This document shows, piece by piece, positions 7,199-17,055 of a DNA stretch of 34,953 bases (position 1 is the first letter of the stretch; every line of letters begins with the position of its first letter). The notes under the pieces were generated by a model that saw only the letters and a list, made by a program, of their open reading frames with translations, ran no database searches and was not told the origin of the DNA. Source of the stretch: Rhodoplanes serenus (GTDB lineage Bacteria; Pseudomonadota; Alphaproteobacteria; Rhizobiales; Xanthobacteraceae). The position numbers and the translations under genes were made by a program. The stretch lies in contig CAMAWG010000028.1 in the NCBI GenBank assembly GCA_945861855.1, positions 1 through 34,953 on the forward strand. Direction: 5' to 3'.

Positions 7199-8422
7199 GT
7201 GGACAACGACGCCAAACGACTGCGCGACGAGCCACGCGCAACCGCGACGCCGTGGGGCCTGCTGCTCCTGCTGATGGCGATGACCGCCATCGGCCCGACC
7301 ACGCTCAACATCGTGGTGCCGGCGCTGCCGGAAATGGCCAACCGGCTTGCCTCCGACGTCGCCACGATTCAGCTCACCGTTTCGGTCTATCTCCTGGCGC
7401 TGGCGGCGGGCCAGCTCGTGATGGGGCCGCTGTCCGACCGCTTCGGCCGCCGGCCGGTGATGCTGGCCGGCCTCGCGCTCACCGCCGCGGCGAGCGTACT
7501 GGCCATCGCCATGGCCAGTGCCGGCAGCCTGATCCTGGCGCGCGTGCTGCAGGCGTTCGGCGCATCCGCCGGCATCGTCGTCAGCCGCGCCATCATCCGC
7601 GATCTGTTCGACAGGAATCGCGCCGCGGCGGTGATCGGGCTCGTGGCCACCGTCATGGTGGTGGTGCCGACGCTCGGCCCGCTGATCGGCGGGTTGCTCG
7701 ACACCGCGTTCGGCTGGGAATCGATCTTCCTGTTCACCGCCATCACCAGCGCCATGGTGGTGACCTGGGCCGCGTTCGCGCTGCCGGAGACGCGCGGGCT
7801 GAATGCGCCGCCCGGCGCGCCGCAGGGCTTCTTCCGCGACCTCGTTGCGCTGACCAAGAGCGCGAAATTCGCCGGCTATGTCTGCGCCGGCGCGTTCGGC
7901 TCGTCGACGTTCTTTGCATTCCTCGGCGGCGGGCCGCACGTCATCATCACATTGATGGAGCGCAGCTCCGCGGAATACGGCATCTGGTTCGCGATCTCGT
8001 CGGTCGGCTACATGGCCGGCAACTTCGGCGCCTCCCGCCTGTCCACCCGCTTCGGCATCGACAGGATGATCTGGTGGGGCATCGGCATGGAGGTGGTCGG
8101 CGTCATCCTCGCGCTGGCCCTCGCGGCCTACGCGATGCACTGGGGGCCGATCATCGTGTTTCTGCCGCAACTGATCATCTCGTTCGGCAACGGCCTGCTG
8201 CTGCCCGGCGCCATCGCCGGCGCGGTCAGCGTGCGCCCGCAGGCGGCGGGGACCGCCGCGGGCATCACCGGATTTTCGCAGATGGCGCTCGGCGCCGCGG
8301 TCACCCAATACGCCGGCACGCTGCTGGCGGATTCGCCCACGGCGGTGCCGCTGGCGATGCTGATGGTCGCATTGGTGGCGGCGCTGGCGGTCGGCTTCGC
8401 GCTCTTGGTGCGGCGGCCGTAG
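7199..8422 (+). CDS. MFS drug exporter, Bcr/CflA type
   Basis: 407 residues with about 12 predicted membrane helices; inner-membrane proton-driven exporter. Seen: motif A GPLSDRFGRR (76-85) between helices 2 and 3, and an antiporter-type motif C region GPLIGGLL in helix 5. This arrangement fits the Bcr/CflA group that exports drugs such as bicyclomycin or chloramphenicol, but the substrate here is unknown. The GTG start at 7199 is chosen because it lies just after the aminopeptidase stop and gives a normal 20-residue cytoplasmic N-terminus. The gene converges with ligA; a palindromic repeat fills the 110-base gap between them. Confidence 0.9.
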   Translation: MDNDAKRLRDEPRATATPWGLLLLLMAMTAIGPTTLNIVVPALPEMANRLASDVATIQLTVSVYLLALAAGQLVMGPLSDRFGRRPVMLAGLALTAAASVLAIAMASAGSLILARVLQAFGASAGIVVSRAIIRDLFDRNRAAAVIGLVATVMVVVPTLGPLIGGLLDTAFGWESIFLFTAITSAMVVTWAAFALPETRGLNAPPGAPQGFFRDLVALTKSAKFAGYVCAGAFGSSTFFAFLGGGPHVIITLMERSSAEYGIWFAISSVGYMAGNFGASRLSTRFGIDRMIWWGIGMEVVGVILALALAAYAMHWGPIIVFLPQLIISFGNGLLLPGAIAGAVSVRPQAAGTAAGITGFSQMALGAAVTQYAGTLLADSPTAVPLAMLMVALVAALAVGFALLVRRP

Positions 8423-8432
8423 GAATGTTGCT

Positions 8433-8530
8433 GTCATCGTCCGCGAAAGCGGACGATCCAGTCATCGCAAACGTGCTCAATTCAGCCGAATGGCCGGGCG
8501 TACTGGATGCCCCGCATTCGCGGGCATGAC
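8433..8530. repeat. compound palindromic repeat, copy A
   Basis: Between convergent MFS and ligA genes. The outer ends are GTCAT / ATGAC. Arm 1 is a perfect 9-bp hairpin, ATCGTCCGC-GAAA-GCGGACGAT (8436-8457). Then come CCAGT, about 38 unique bases, TACTGG (8501-8506) and a second hairpin of the ATGCCCGC/GCGGGCAT type (8507-8528). Bases 8430-8462 are identical to 30019-30051 of copy C. It can fold as a cloverleaf and probably also serves as 3' end for both genes. Confidence 0.85.
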
Positions 8531-8532
8531 AC

Positions 8533-10844
<2,312 letters not shown>

Positions 10845-10848
10845 ATGC

Positions 10849-11868
10849 CTATGGCTTCGCGCCCCATTTCGCGGTCCACGCCGACAGCACCGCCGGGTTG
10901 ACGACATAGCGCGGGGGCTGGCCGGACAAGACAAGATCGAGGTTCTCGCGGGTCGCAACCTCCAGCGAATGATGGGCCTCGATGGTGTGGCCGATCATGT
11001 GCGGCGTCAGGATCGTGTTCGGCAGTCCGCGCAGCGGGCTCTCGGCCGGCAGCGGCTCGACCGCGAAAACATCGAGCGCCGCACCCGCGATCGCCTTGCT
11101 CTTCAGCGCCTCGGCCAGCGCCGCCTCGTCGACGATCGGGCCGCGCGCCATGTTGACCAGGATAGCGGTCTTCTTCATCAGCCGCAGCCGGTCCGCGCCG
11201 ACCAGCCCCCGCGTCTCGGGGTTGAGGCTTGCCAGAACCACGACCACGTCGCTGGTTCGCATCAAGGTGTCGAGATCGACGCGCGGCATCGGCGGCAGGC
11301 CCGTGAGATCGGCGTCGCGGCGCGCGCTGTATTGCAAACTGGCGCCCCACGGCGCCAAGAGGCGCGCGGTTTCCCGCCCGATGCGCCCGAGCCCAACCAG
11401 ACCGACAGTCTTGCCGCGCAACTGGCTCGCCTTGAGCTGCGGCGGACGCCACAGGCCCTGCCGGATGCGCTCCTGCGCGCCGTCGAGATCGTAGAGCGCG
11501 GCGAGGATCATCAACACCGTCGCCTCTGCCATGCCGACGATGTTCTCGTCGGTCTGCGCATTGGCGACGACCACGGTGCGTTCGGTGGCCGCCGCCAGAT
11601 CGACGCCGTCGATGCCGGTCACGGCGGACACGATGGCGCGCAGCCGCGGCGCCACGGAAAACATCGCGCGGGTCAGCGGGAAAACCGCGACGCACAGCAA
11701 AACGTCGATGCCGGCCAACGGGCCGGCCGCGGCCTCAAATGCGGCGCGATCCGCATGCCGCACGATCCGATGCCCGGCCTTGCGGAGATCGGCGCCGATC
11801 GCATCGAACATCTCGTCGTGGGAATGCCACCCGACGACGGCGATATCGAGCGGAGCTGCGGGCTTCAT
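10849..11868 (-). CDS. D-2-hydroxyacid dehydrogenase (NAD-dependent)
   Basis: 339 residues. Family members interconvert 2-keto and D-2-hydroxy acids in the cytoplasm. Seen: a split catalytic domain (1-105 and the C-terminus) around a Rossmann domain with GLGRIG (159-164), and the catalytic set Arg242 (NMARG), Glu271 (AVEP) and His290 (TPHMIGHT). The substrate cannot be read from the sequence; SerA, formate dehydrogenase and glyoxylate reductase relatives all share these motifs. It starts nine bases after the small acyl-CoA dehydrogenase subunit and is probably the last gene of a three-gene operon. The plus-strand terminator lies just past its stop. Confidence 0.9.
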   Translation of the reverse strand: MKPAAPLDIAVVGWHSHDEMFDAIGADLRKAGHRIVRHADRAAFEAAAGPLAGIDVLLCVAVFPLTRAMFSVAPRLRAIVSAVTGIDGVDLAAATERTVVVANAQTDENIVGMAEATVLMILAALYDLDGAQERIRQGLWRPPQLKASQLRGKTVGLVGLGRIGRETARLLAPWGASLQYSARRDADLTGLPPMPRVDLDTLMRTSDVVVVLASLNPETRGLVGADRLRLMKKTAILVNMARGPIVDEAALAEALKSKAIAGAALDVFAVEPLPAESPLRGLPNTILTPHMIGHTIEAHHSLEVATRENLDLVLSGQPPRYVVNPAVLSAWTAKWGAKP

Positions 11869-11877
11869 GGCGGCGCG

Positions 11878-12972
11878 CTACGCCGTCAGTCCGGCGAGCG
11901 CGACATAGCGGCGGCGCTGCGCCGCCGCATTCCCGAACAGCGACGACAGCAGCATCGCCCGCTTGAGGTAGAGGCCGATCTCGTGCTCGTCGGTGAATCC
12001 GATCCCGCCGTGAAGCTGGATGCAGGCCTGGGTCACCGTCAAGGCATCTTCCGACGCCTTGGCTTTCGCCGCGGCGGTGAGCGCGGGATTGATGCGATAG
12101 GGGTCGTTGTTGGCCGCGATCTGGAACACCAGCGACCGCAGCGCCTCGGTCTTGATGTAGATGTCGACCGCCTTGTGCTGCAGCGCCTGGAAGCTGCCGA
12201 TCGGCTTGCCGAACTGCTTGCGGATGCGCAGGTAATCGAACGTGATCTCCTGCGCCTTTTCCATCACGCCGAGCAATTCGGCGGACAGGGCGAACAATGC
12301 AAGATTGTGCAGCGCGTCCACCGCGCTCCGCGATGACTGGCGCGACGGGACGGGATCGGCCGGAGCATCCTTGAGGCTGAGCGTCGAAAGCCTGCGGCCG
12401 TCCACCGTCTGCGTCGCCGCCAGCGTACAGCCGGAAGCGCTCCGGGCCACATAGCAGAGCTCCGGCCCATCGCGGCCGCTGGCGCTGACGAGAAAGCCGT
12501 CGGCGCCGTCGGCGCACACGAAGGCCTTGGTCCCGGTCACCCGGAGCGCGCCGCCCTCTCCCGCGACTTGCGTACGCGGCGCAAGCGGGTCGTCGCCGAA
12601 CGCGCCTTCCTGCAGCGCCGGCACGACCAGCACCGCGCCGGTCGTCACCCGCTCCAGCATCGGATGCGGCGCGCGCGCCTGGGCGAGCGCGGCGGCCGAG
12701 ATCGCGGCAAGCCCGATCGGCTCGCAGACGAGCCCTCGCCCCGCCTGCTCAAGCACCAGGGCAAGCTCGGTGAGGCCGAGACCGAGGCCGTTGGCGGAAT
12801 CCGGGACGAGCATGCCAAGCCAGCCGAGCTCTCCCGCCTCCCGCAGCCGCGCCGGCGCGAAGCTCAATTCCTGCCCGCGAAACCCGCGCGCCACCTTCGC
12901 ACCCGCCGCGCCAATGAATTTGGCGGCGCTGTCGCGCAACAAGGTCTGCTCAGAGGTCAGATGCAGGTCCAT
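11878..12972 (-). CDS. acyl-CoA dehydrogenase, small subunit type
   Basis: 364 residues. FAD enzyme that oxidises an acyl-CoA to the 2-enoyl-CoA. Seen: the N-terminal helical domain (MDLHLTSEQTLLRDSAAKF), a weakly conserved middle beta domain (about 115-205), and the C-terminal helical domain with RIRKQFGKPIGSFQALQH and the FAD-contact string QLHGGIGFTDEHEIGLYLKR. The weak middle domain and the neighbour suggest the non-catalytic partner of a two-subunit enzyme, as in the PimC/PimD and mycobacterial FadE pairs. It follows the large subunit after 15 bases. The acyl substrate is unknown; dicarboxylic, branched or sterol-like chains are possible. Confidence 0.88.
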   Translation of the reverse strand: MDLHLTSEQTLLRDSAAKFIGAAGAKVARGFRGQELSFAPARLREAGELGWLGMLVPDSANGLGLGLTELALVLEQAGRGLVCEPIGLAAISAAALAQARAPHPMLERVTTGAVLVVPALQEGAFGDDPLAPRTQVAGEGGALRVTGTKAFVCADGADGFLVSASGRDGPELCYVARSASGCTLAATQTVDGRRLSTLSLKDAPADPVPSRQSSRSAVDALHNLALFALSAELLGVMEKAQEITFDYLRIRKQFGKPIGSFQALQHKAVDIYIKTEALRSLVFQIAANNDPYRINPALTAAAKAKASEDALTVTQACIQLHGGIGFTDEHEIGLYLKRAMLLSSLFGNAAAQRRRYVALAGLTA

Positions 12973-12987
12973 GAAACGCGGCGCCCG

Positions 12988-14139
12988 TCAGTTCGGCAGG
13001 TTCAGAACGCGGCGGGCGACGACGTTGCGCTGGATTTCCGACGAGCCGCCGTAGATCGTCACGCGCCGCGCCTGAAGGAACGCCGTTGCCACATCAACCT
13101 CGCCGAAGTCCGTGGCGATCGGCCCGTCCGCCGGCGCGTGTCCGCCGGCCGCTTCGACCGCGAGCTCGCCGAGCGCCTGAAGAAGCTCGGACGCGAAGAT
13201 CTTGATGATCGACGATTCCGGCCCCGGGCTTTGCGCGCTGTTGGTCAATTCCACCGCATGGCTGAACAGCGCTGTCAGCACGGTGACGTTTATGGCGGCC
13301 GCCGCGAGCCGGTCCTGGAACGCCGGGTCGGCCATGATGCCGGACGCGCGCGCCATCGTCCTGATGCGCTCCAGCGCCATCAGAGCGAATTGCGGGTTCG
13401 AGGTGCCGAGGCGCTCGTGCCCTAAGAGCGCGTTGGCGATGCGCCAGCCGTCATGCAGCTTGCCGATCAGGTTTCCAGCCGGCACGATGACGTCGTCGAA
13501 GAACACCTCGCTGAACTCATCGTCGCCGGCGATCGTCTTGATCGGCCTGACAGTGATTCCCGGGCTGTGCATGTCGATCAGCAGGAAGCTGATGCCGGCG
13601 TGCCGCGGCTGGGCCTGCGGATCGGTGCGCACCAGCGCGAACATCCAGTCCGAATGGTGGGCCCAGGTGGTCCAGATCTTGTGACCCTTGATCACGAAAT
13701 GGTCGCCTTCGAGCGTCGCCCGGGTCGAAAGGCTGGCGAGGTCGGAGCCCGCGCCCGGCTCGGAATAACCCTGGCACCAGATCACCGAGCCCTCAACGAT
13801 GGGCGGCAGATGCTGCGCCTTCTGCGCGTCGCTGGCGAACTCCATGAGGATCGGGCCGATGTGATTGAGACCCTGCACCGGCAGATGCGGCGCGCCGACG
13901 CGCGCCAGCTCCTCCGTCATGACGATCTGTTCGTTGAGCGTGGCGCCCATTCCGCCGTACTGCCTGGGCCAATGCGGCGCGATCCAGCCCTTGCGCGACA
14001 GCGTGTGATACCAGGGCATCAGCTCCGACGGCGGCGGGCGCGTCGTGCGCCCGCGCAGCGCGGCCGGAAGATTGGCCTCGAGCCACGTCCGCACTTCCAT
14101 GCGGAATTCAGCTTCGGCAGGCGTGTCACGACGGAACAT
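12988..14139 (-). CDS. acyl-CoA dehydrogenase, large subunit type
   Basis: 383 residues. Catalytic partner of the neighbouring subunit. Seen: the N-terminal helical domain with WPRQYGGMGATLNEQ, the FAD-binding string WCQGYSEPGAGSDLASL and IKGHKIWTTWAH in the beta domain, and the C-terminal end YGGSSEIQRNVVARRVLNLP. The position that carries the catalytic Glu in medium-chain enzymes (YEGT) reads YGGS. The base is more likely the Glu of LLGHERLGTS, in the helix used by isovaleryl-type enzymes. ATG 14139 gives the normal start (MFRRDTPAEAEFR), though no strong ribosome site is visible. First gene of a probable operon with the small subunit and the hydroxyacid dehydrogenase. Confidence 0.9.
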   Translation of the reverse strand: MFRRDTPAEAEFRMEVRTWLEANLPAALRGRTTRPPPSELMPWYHTLSRKGWIAPHWPRQYGGMGATLNEQIVMTEELARVGAPHLPVQGLNHIGPILMEFASDAQKAQHLPPIVEGSVIWCQGYSEPGAGSDLASLSTRATLEGDHFVIKGHKIWTTWAHHSDWMFALVRTDPQAQPRHAGISFLLIDMHSPGITVRPIKTIAGDDEFSEVFFDDVIVPAGNLIGKLHDGWRIANALLGHERLGTSNPQFALMALERIRTMARASGIMADPAFQDRLAAAAINVTVLTALFSHAVELTNSAQSPGPESSIIKIFASELLQALGELAVEAAGGHAPADGPIATDFGEVDVATAFLQARRVTIYGGSSEIQRNVVARRVLNLPN

Positions 14140-14250
14140 GACGATGGGATTTCGAATCCGATGCGAGTGGGCATTTTGTCGTTCTGAAAATCATATCTGG
14201 ACGTGGCGGTGATGCAAGCCAGCCGAGAATCAGCGAAGTGGCGAATATCT

Positions 14251-14730
14251 TCAATTTTTCGTCGCCAGCGCGTCCTCAATGAGCCTTGCCAGGCGGTCGG
14301 TGGCGAAAGGCTTTCGAATGAAAGCGCCGGGGCTCACCTTTTCGGCTTCCGCAAGCGTTCGTGGATCGGAATTGCCAGAAACGAAAACAATCCGGGCTTT
14401 GATTTTTTCCACGATCGCCTTGCCGGCCGAAATCCCGTTGCCTTCGCGCAGCGTGACGTCCATGACAACAACGTCAGGCTGAAGCCGTTCAGCCGCGGCC
14501 ACCGCATCGGCTTCGGTGTCCACGATGCCCATGACCTTGAACCCCGCCTCGGTCAAAGCGCTCTCGATGTTCATCGCGACCAGACCCTCGTCCTCGACAA
14601 TGAGCACGCGCAAGGGCGGCGCGGCATCGGGAGCGGGTCCGGAAGAACCGTGAGTCTCGTCCCCGCCGTCGCCGGGTATCGCCGCCATCAAGAAGAAAGG
14701 CGAATGGAACGAACGTTGTGAATGGATCAT
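14251..14730 (-). CDS. stand-alone response-regulator receiver protein
   Basis: 159 residues: about 40 flexible N-terminal residues and then one CheY-like receiver domain, no output domain. Seen: the acidic pair in IVEDEG (Glu46, Asp47), phosphoacceptor Asp91 in VVMDVTLREGNG, Ser118 in FVSGN and Lys140 in RKPF. ATG 14730 is preferred because AGGAG lies five bases upstream. GTG 14736, overlapping the kinase stop as GTGA, is an alternative. It directly follows the kinase gene, so the pair is most likely cognate, with output through protein-protein contact or onward phosphotransfer. The target is unknown. Confidence 0.92.
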   Translation of the reverse strand: MIHSQRSFHSPFFLMAAIPGDGGDETHGSSGPAPDAAPPLRVLIVEDEGLVAMNIESALTEAGFKVMGIVDTEADAVAAAERLQPDVVVMDVTLREGNGISAGKAIVEKIKARIVFVSGNSDPRTLAEAEKVSPGAFIRKPFATDRLARLIEDALATKN

Positions 14731-14732
14731 CT

Positions 14733-16418
14733 TCACTCCTGGATCGGCATTCGCAAGATGAACGATTTGCTTCCGGAATCTTGCGCCACTTGCAGCGTGG
14801 CGCGGAGTTGCTTGGACAACGCGCCTATCATTTTCATCCCGAGGCCCCGGCTTTTCGCAGGCTCGAAGTCTTCTGGCAGTTTAATGCCATCGTCCGAAAC
14901 GGAAAGCACCAGGGTCTTGAATTCCAGATGGCAATCGACACGGATTGTGCCGCCGCCGTCGCCGGGGTAGCTGTATTTGAATGCGTTAGTGATCAGCTCG
15001 TTGACGATCAGGGCAACCGGAATGATCTGATCCGTAGGCAGGTGACACGGCGAGGCCTCGCAAACGAGATCGACCTTTCCGTTTCCGTCCATCACGCTGC
15101 TCAGCTCACCGCAGAGTTCATGCAAAAACCGGTCGACGGCAACGCGATCGACGTTCTCATCCTGATACAAACGCTGATGGATCTGGGCGACGGTGTTGAT
15201 GCGGCGGCCGGCCTCGTCGAACTGGCGACGAGCTTCCGGGTCCTTGATATGGGCGCGTTGCAGCCCAAACAGGCTTGCGACCAGTTGGAGACTGTTCTTC
15301 ACGCGATGGTTGACCTCCTGCAGCAAAATTTCCTTCTGCTGCAGCGCCTCGCGCAACTGGGTTTGGCGCTGATGGAGTGCGCGGCCCATGGTCTCGAAGT
15401 GATCCGCGAGGGAACGAAGTTCCCTGGTGGCTATGGGATTTGACTGCGCGGGGTGGACGTCTCCGCGAGCCAGCTCGTCCACGGCAGTGTGAAGCTGCCG
15501 AAGCGGCCGTCCCACCATAAAATGCGCGCCGACAATCGCAGCCAATGCCGCCAGGACGAAAATCAGGATCGTCCATCCAAGTTCCCACCAGAAAATCAAA
15601 TCCGCTTCGTGCAAAGAAGCGGCCAGCGGCAGTCCCACCAGGACAGTGAGATTGGCGGGCGGCTGCATAGGGGCAAAGGCAAACGCATACTCGCCGGGTC
15701 CCGCCCATTCAGCGCGCCCTCGCATCACACCCCGTTTGTCATTCACGGCACGGCGCACCGGGTCGGACGAAATCAGGTTCTGCCCGATCCACCGGTCGGG
15801 ATCGGGCCAGCGCGCCGCGACCGTGCCGGTTCGATCCACGAGCATCACCGTTGCGCCGGGCGGAAGCGGAGGCTCGTTAAGCATCTGCGAGAGCACGCTG
15901 GTCTTGTACGCCAGGAACAACACCGATTCGATGGTCCCCGTCGGTCCGAGGACCGGATAGGTAAACGCGATACTGCCCAATCCGGTCTGTCGACCGACGA
16001 TGTAGTCGCTGGACTGCATCACCCCGGAACCGACGGCAGCCTGGAAATAGTTCCGGTCGGCGAGATTCATCGGGCCGGCGCCCGTAAGGCTGACACACCA
16101 TCGGTCTCCGGCAGGCGTCAGCACGGCCATCGCGGTCAGTTCAGGAACTTGCGTGCCGATTTGCTGAAGCACGCGATTGCAGGCTTCGCCGTTCTTGTCG
16201 CGTACCGATTGAAATTGCGAAGCACCCAAAAGCAAGAAACGAGCGCCTTCGACCAAACGGTCCTGTCGAGCGGAAATTAGGCCGGCCAGCGTCTCGGAGG
16301 TGTTGATAAGCCTGACCGCGCGGACCTCACGAAGCTCGAATTCGTGAACGATCTGAATCAGAAATACCGGCACGGCGGCCAGCAAAATGAGAGCGACGAG
16401 CCTTGCCCCAAGCCCCAC
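14733..16418 (-). CDS. membrane sensor histidine kinase, HisKA_2 type
   Basis: 561 residues, inner membrane. Layout: TM helix 1 (about 7-24), a periplasmic double-Cache-like sensor (about 30-275, with LADRNYFQAA and PVLGPTGTIESVLFL), TM helix 2 (about 279-300), HAMP (about 301-355), a dimerisation/phosphoacceptor domain with His371 in LLQEVNHRVKNSLQLVASLF, and a HATPase domain (N-box VNELITNAFKYS, G-box SRGLGMKMI) at the end. The HRVKNSLQ pattern is that of the HisKA_2/HWE class, common in Rhizobiales and often linked to stress or light signals. The Cache domain suggests a small periplasmic ligand. The GTG start at 16418 has a G-rich stretch upstream. This region looks less GC-rich than the dcw genes. 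Confidence 0.93.
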   Translation of the reverse strand: MGLGARLVALILLAAVPVFLIQIVHEFELREVRAVRLINTSETLAGLISARQDRLVEGARFLLLGASQFQSVRDKNGEACNRVLQQIGTQVPELTAMAVLTPAGDRWCVSLTGAGPMNLADRNYFQAAVGSGVMQSSDYIVGRQTGLGSIAFTYPVLGPTGTIESVLFLAYKTSVLSQMLNEPPLPPGATVMLVDRTGTVAARWPDPDRWIGQNLISSDPVRRAVNDKRGVMRGRAEWAGPGEYAFAFAPMQPPANLTVLVGLPLAASLHEADLIFWWELGWTILIFVLAALAAIVGAHFMVGRPLRQLHTAVDELARGDVHPAQSNPIATRELRSLADHFETMGRALHQRQTQLREALQQKEILLQEVNHRVKNSLQLVASLFGLQRAHIKDPEARRQFDEAGRRINTVAQIHQRLYQDENVDRVAVDRFLHELCGELSSVMDGNGKVDLVCEASPCHLPTDQIIPVALIVNELITNAFKYSYPGDGGGTIRVDCHLEFKTLVLSVSDDGIKLPEDFEPAKSRGLGMKMIGALSKQLRATLQVAQDSGSKSFILRMPIQE

Positions 16419-16444
16419 CGCGCAACCCCCCGTTCACACGAAGG

Positions 16445-16469
16445 AATCGATCAGTAGGCTGACCGTTCC
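16445..16469 (-). promoter_or_regulatory. possible EcfG/RpoE2-type promoter before the kinase gene
   Basis: On the minus strand GGAAC (16469-16465) is followed after exactly 18 bases by TT (16446-16445), 27 bases before the GTG start. The RpoE2 consensus of Sinorhizobium is GGAAC-N18/19-TT. The usual CG before TT is CGA here, and the motif is short enough to occur by chance. Confidence 0.3.
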
Positions 16470-16770
16470 GAATTGCGAGACTAGTTGGGAGCCTCCGGCG
16501 TGACAATGGCGATGGGATTCCGACGCGGTTCCAATGTCCGGTCCACGTCACACACCGTCACTGCCACCGAACGCACTGCGATGCGCAGCGCACAAGTGCA
16601 CTGCAGCAACGCATCCCTATTCGATTACCTTGCCGGAGGTCCGAGCGCGCCAACAGGACCGCTCGCCCGGCGCTGACTTATTTCGATACCGGCGATGAAC
16701 CGCGCGGGAACTCAATCGACCAATCACTATCGGGCCGACAATGGCCGCTCATCCCCCAATGGAGACTACC
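16470..16770. other. intergenic region upstream of repeat-protein gene
   Basis: About 300 bases between the divergent kinase and repeat-protein genes. A 63-codon plus-strand frame at 16485-16676 has no coding character or ribosome site and is not called. The region must hold the promoter of the repeat-protein gene. A GGAAC at 16707-16711 has no matching -10 at the right distance. Confidence 0.35.
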
Positions 16771-17010
16771 ATGCGCCCATTCTCCCATAAGCTTCTGGCT
16801 TCAGCCGCGATCGCCGCGGCGGTTGTCACCACGTTCGGCTTGCCCACCGTGGCAAGTGCTGCTGCCCCGAAGCCTGTCGTCAGCACGTCCTACCGTCTGA
16901 ACCCTGTGCTGCCTGCGGGTCATCGCCTGAACCCCGTGATGCCTGCGGCCTATCGCCTGAACACCGTGATGCCGTCGGGCTATCGTCTGAACCCGGTGAT
17001 CAAGCGCTGA
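16771..17010 (+). CDS. small secreted cationic protein of four 10-residue repeats
   Basis: 79 residues, function not recognised. ATG 16771 is chosen over in-frame ATGs at 16741 and 16759 because GGAG lies about 8 bases upstream and the protein then begins with a clean signal peptide (MRPFSHKLLASAAIAAA). Probable cleavage is after VASA at residue 30. The mature chain of about 49 residues is a linker followed by four tandem units starting at residues 41, 51, 61 and 71, pattern (Y/H)RLN(P/T)V(L/M/I)PAG, the last one ending IKR. It has no Asp, Glu or Cys and about seven Lys/Arg, so it is strongly basic. It could be a secreted peptide, a cell-surface binder or an antimicrobial-like product; all are guesses. 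It lies divergent to the kinase gene and convergent with recN. Confidence 0.75.
   Translation: MRPFSHKLLASAAIAAAVVTTFGLPTVASAAAPKPVVSTSYRLNPVLPAGHRLNPVMPAAYRLNTVMPSGYRLNPVIKR
16891..17010 (+). repeat. four tandem 30-bp repeats inside the secreted protein gene
   Basis: Units begin at 16891, 16921, 16951 and 16981, exactly 30 bases apart and in frame. Each starts TAY/CAT-CGYCTGAAC; the last unit ends with the stop codon. Differences are mostly at third positions, with a few amino-acid changes. Confidence 0.9.
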
Positions 17011-17016
17011 TGACGA

Positions 17017-17051
17017 AGGAGCTTCTCTGGCGCAATGCCAGAGAAGCTTCT
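17017..17051. terminator. shared hairpin between repeat-protein gene and recN
   Basis: Perfect 12-bp stem AGCTTCTCTGGC (17020-17031) / GCCAGAGAAGCT (17037-17048) with a 5-base loop, extendable by a G-T wobble and two pairs. It fills the 45 bases between two convergent stops and likely serves both. T-runs are absent. Confidence 0.6.
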
Positions 17052-17055
17052 CGCT

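Noticed and set aside
6155-8437. Long open frame on the minus strand opposite the aminopeptidase and MFS genes (about 760 codons)
   Set aside because: It spans two well-supported genes and a repeat; composition is His/Arg/Gln-rich without any recognisable motif.
16485-16676. 63-codon frame upstream of the repeat-protein gene
   Set aside because: No ribosome site, no signal peptide or domain, ordinary intergenic composition.
16707-16731. GGAAC as EcfG-type -35 for the repeat-protein gene
   Set aside because: At 17-19 bases downstream there is no TT or CGTT, so the second half of the promoter is missing.
16891-17010. Tandem 30-bp units as a possible CRISPR array
   Set aside because: Units are contiguous, without unique spacers, in frame and translated; this is a protein repeat.
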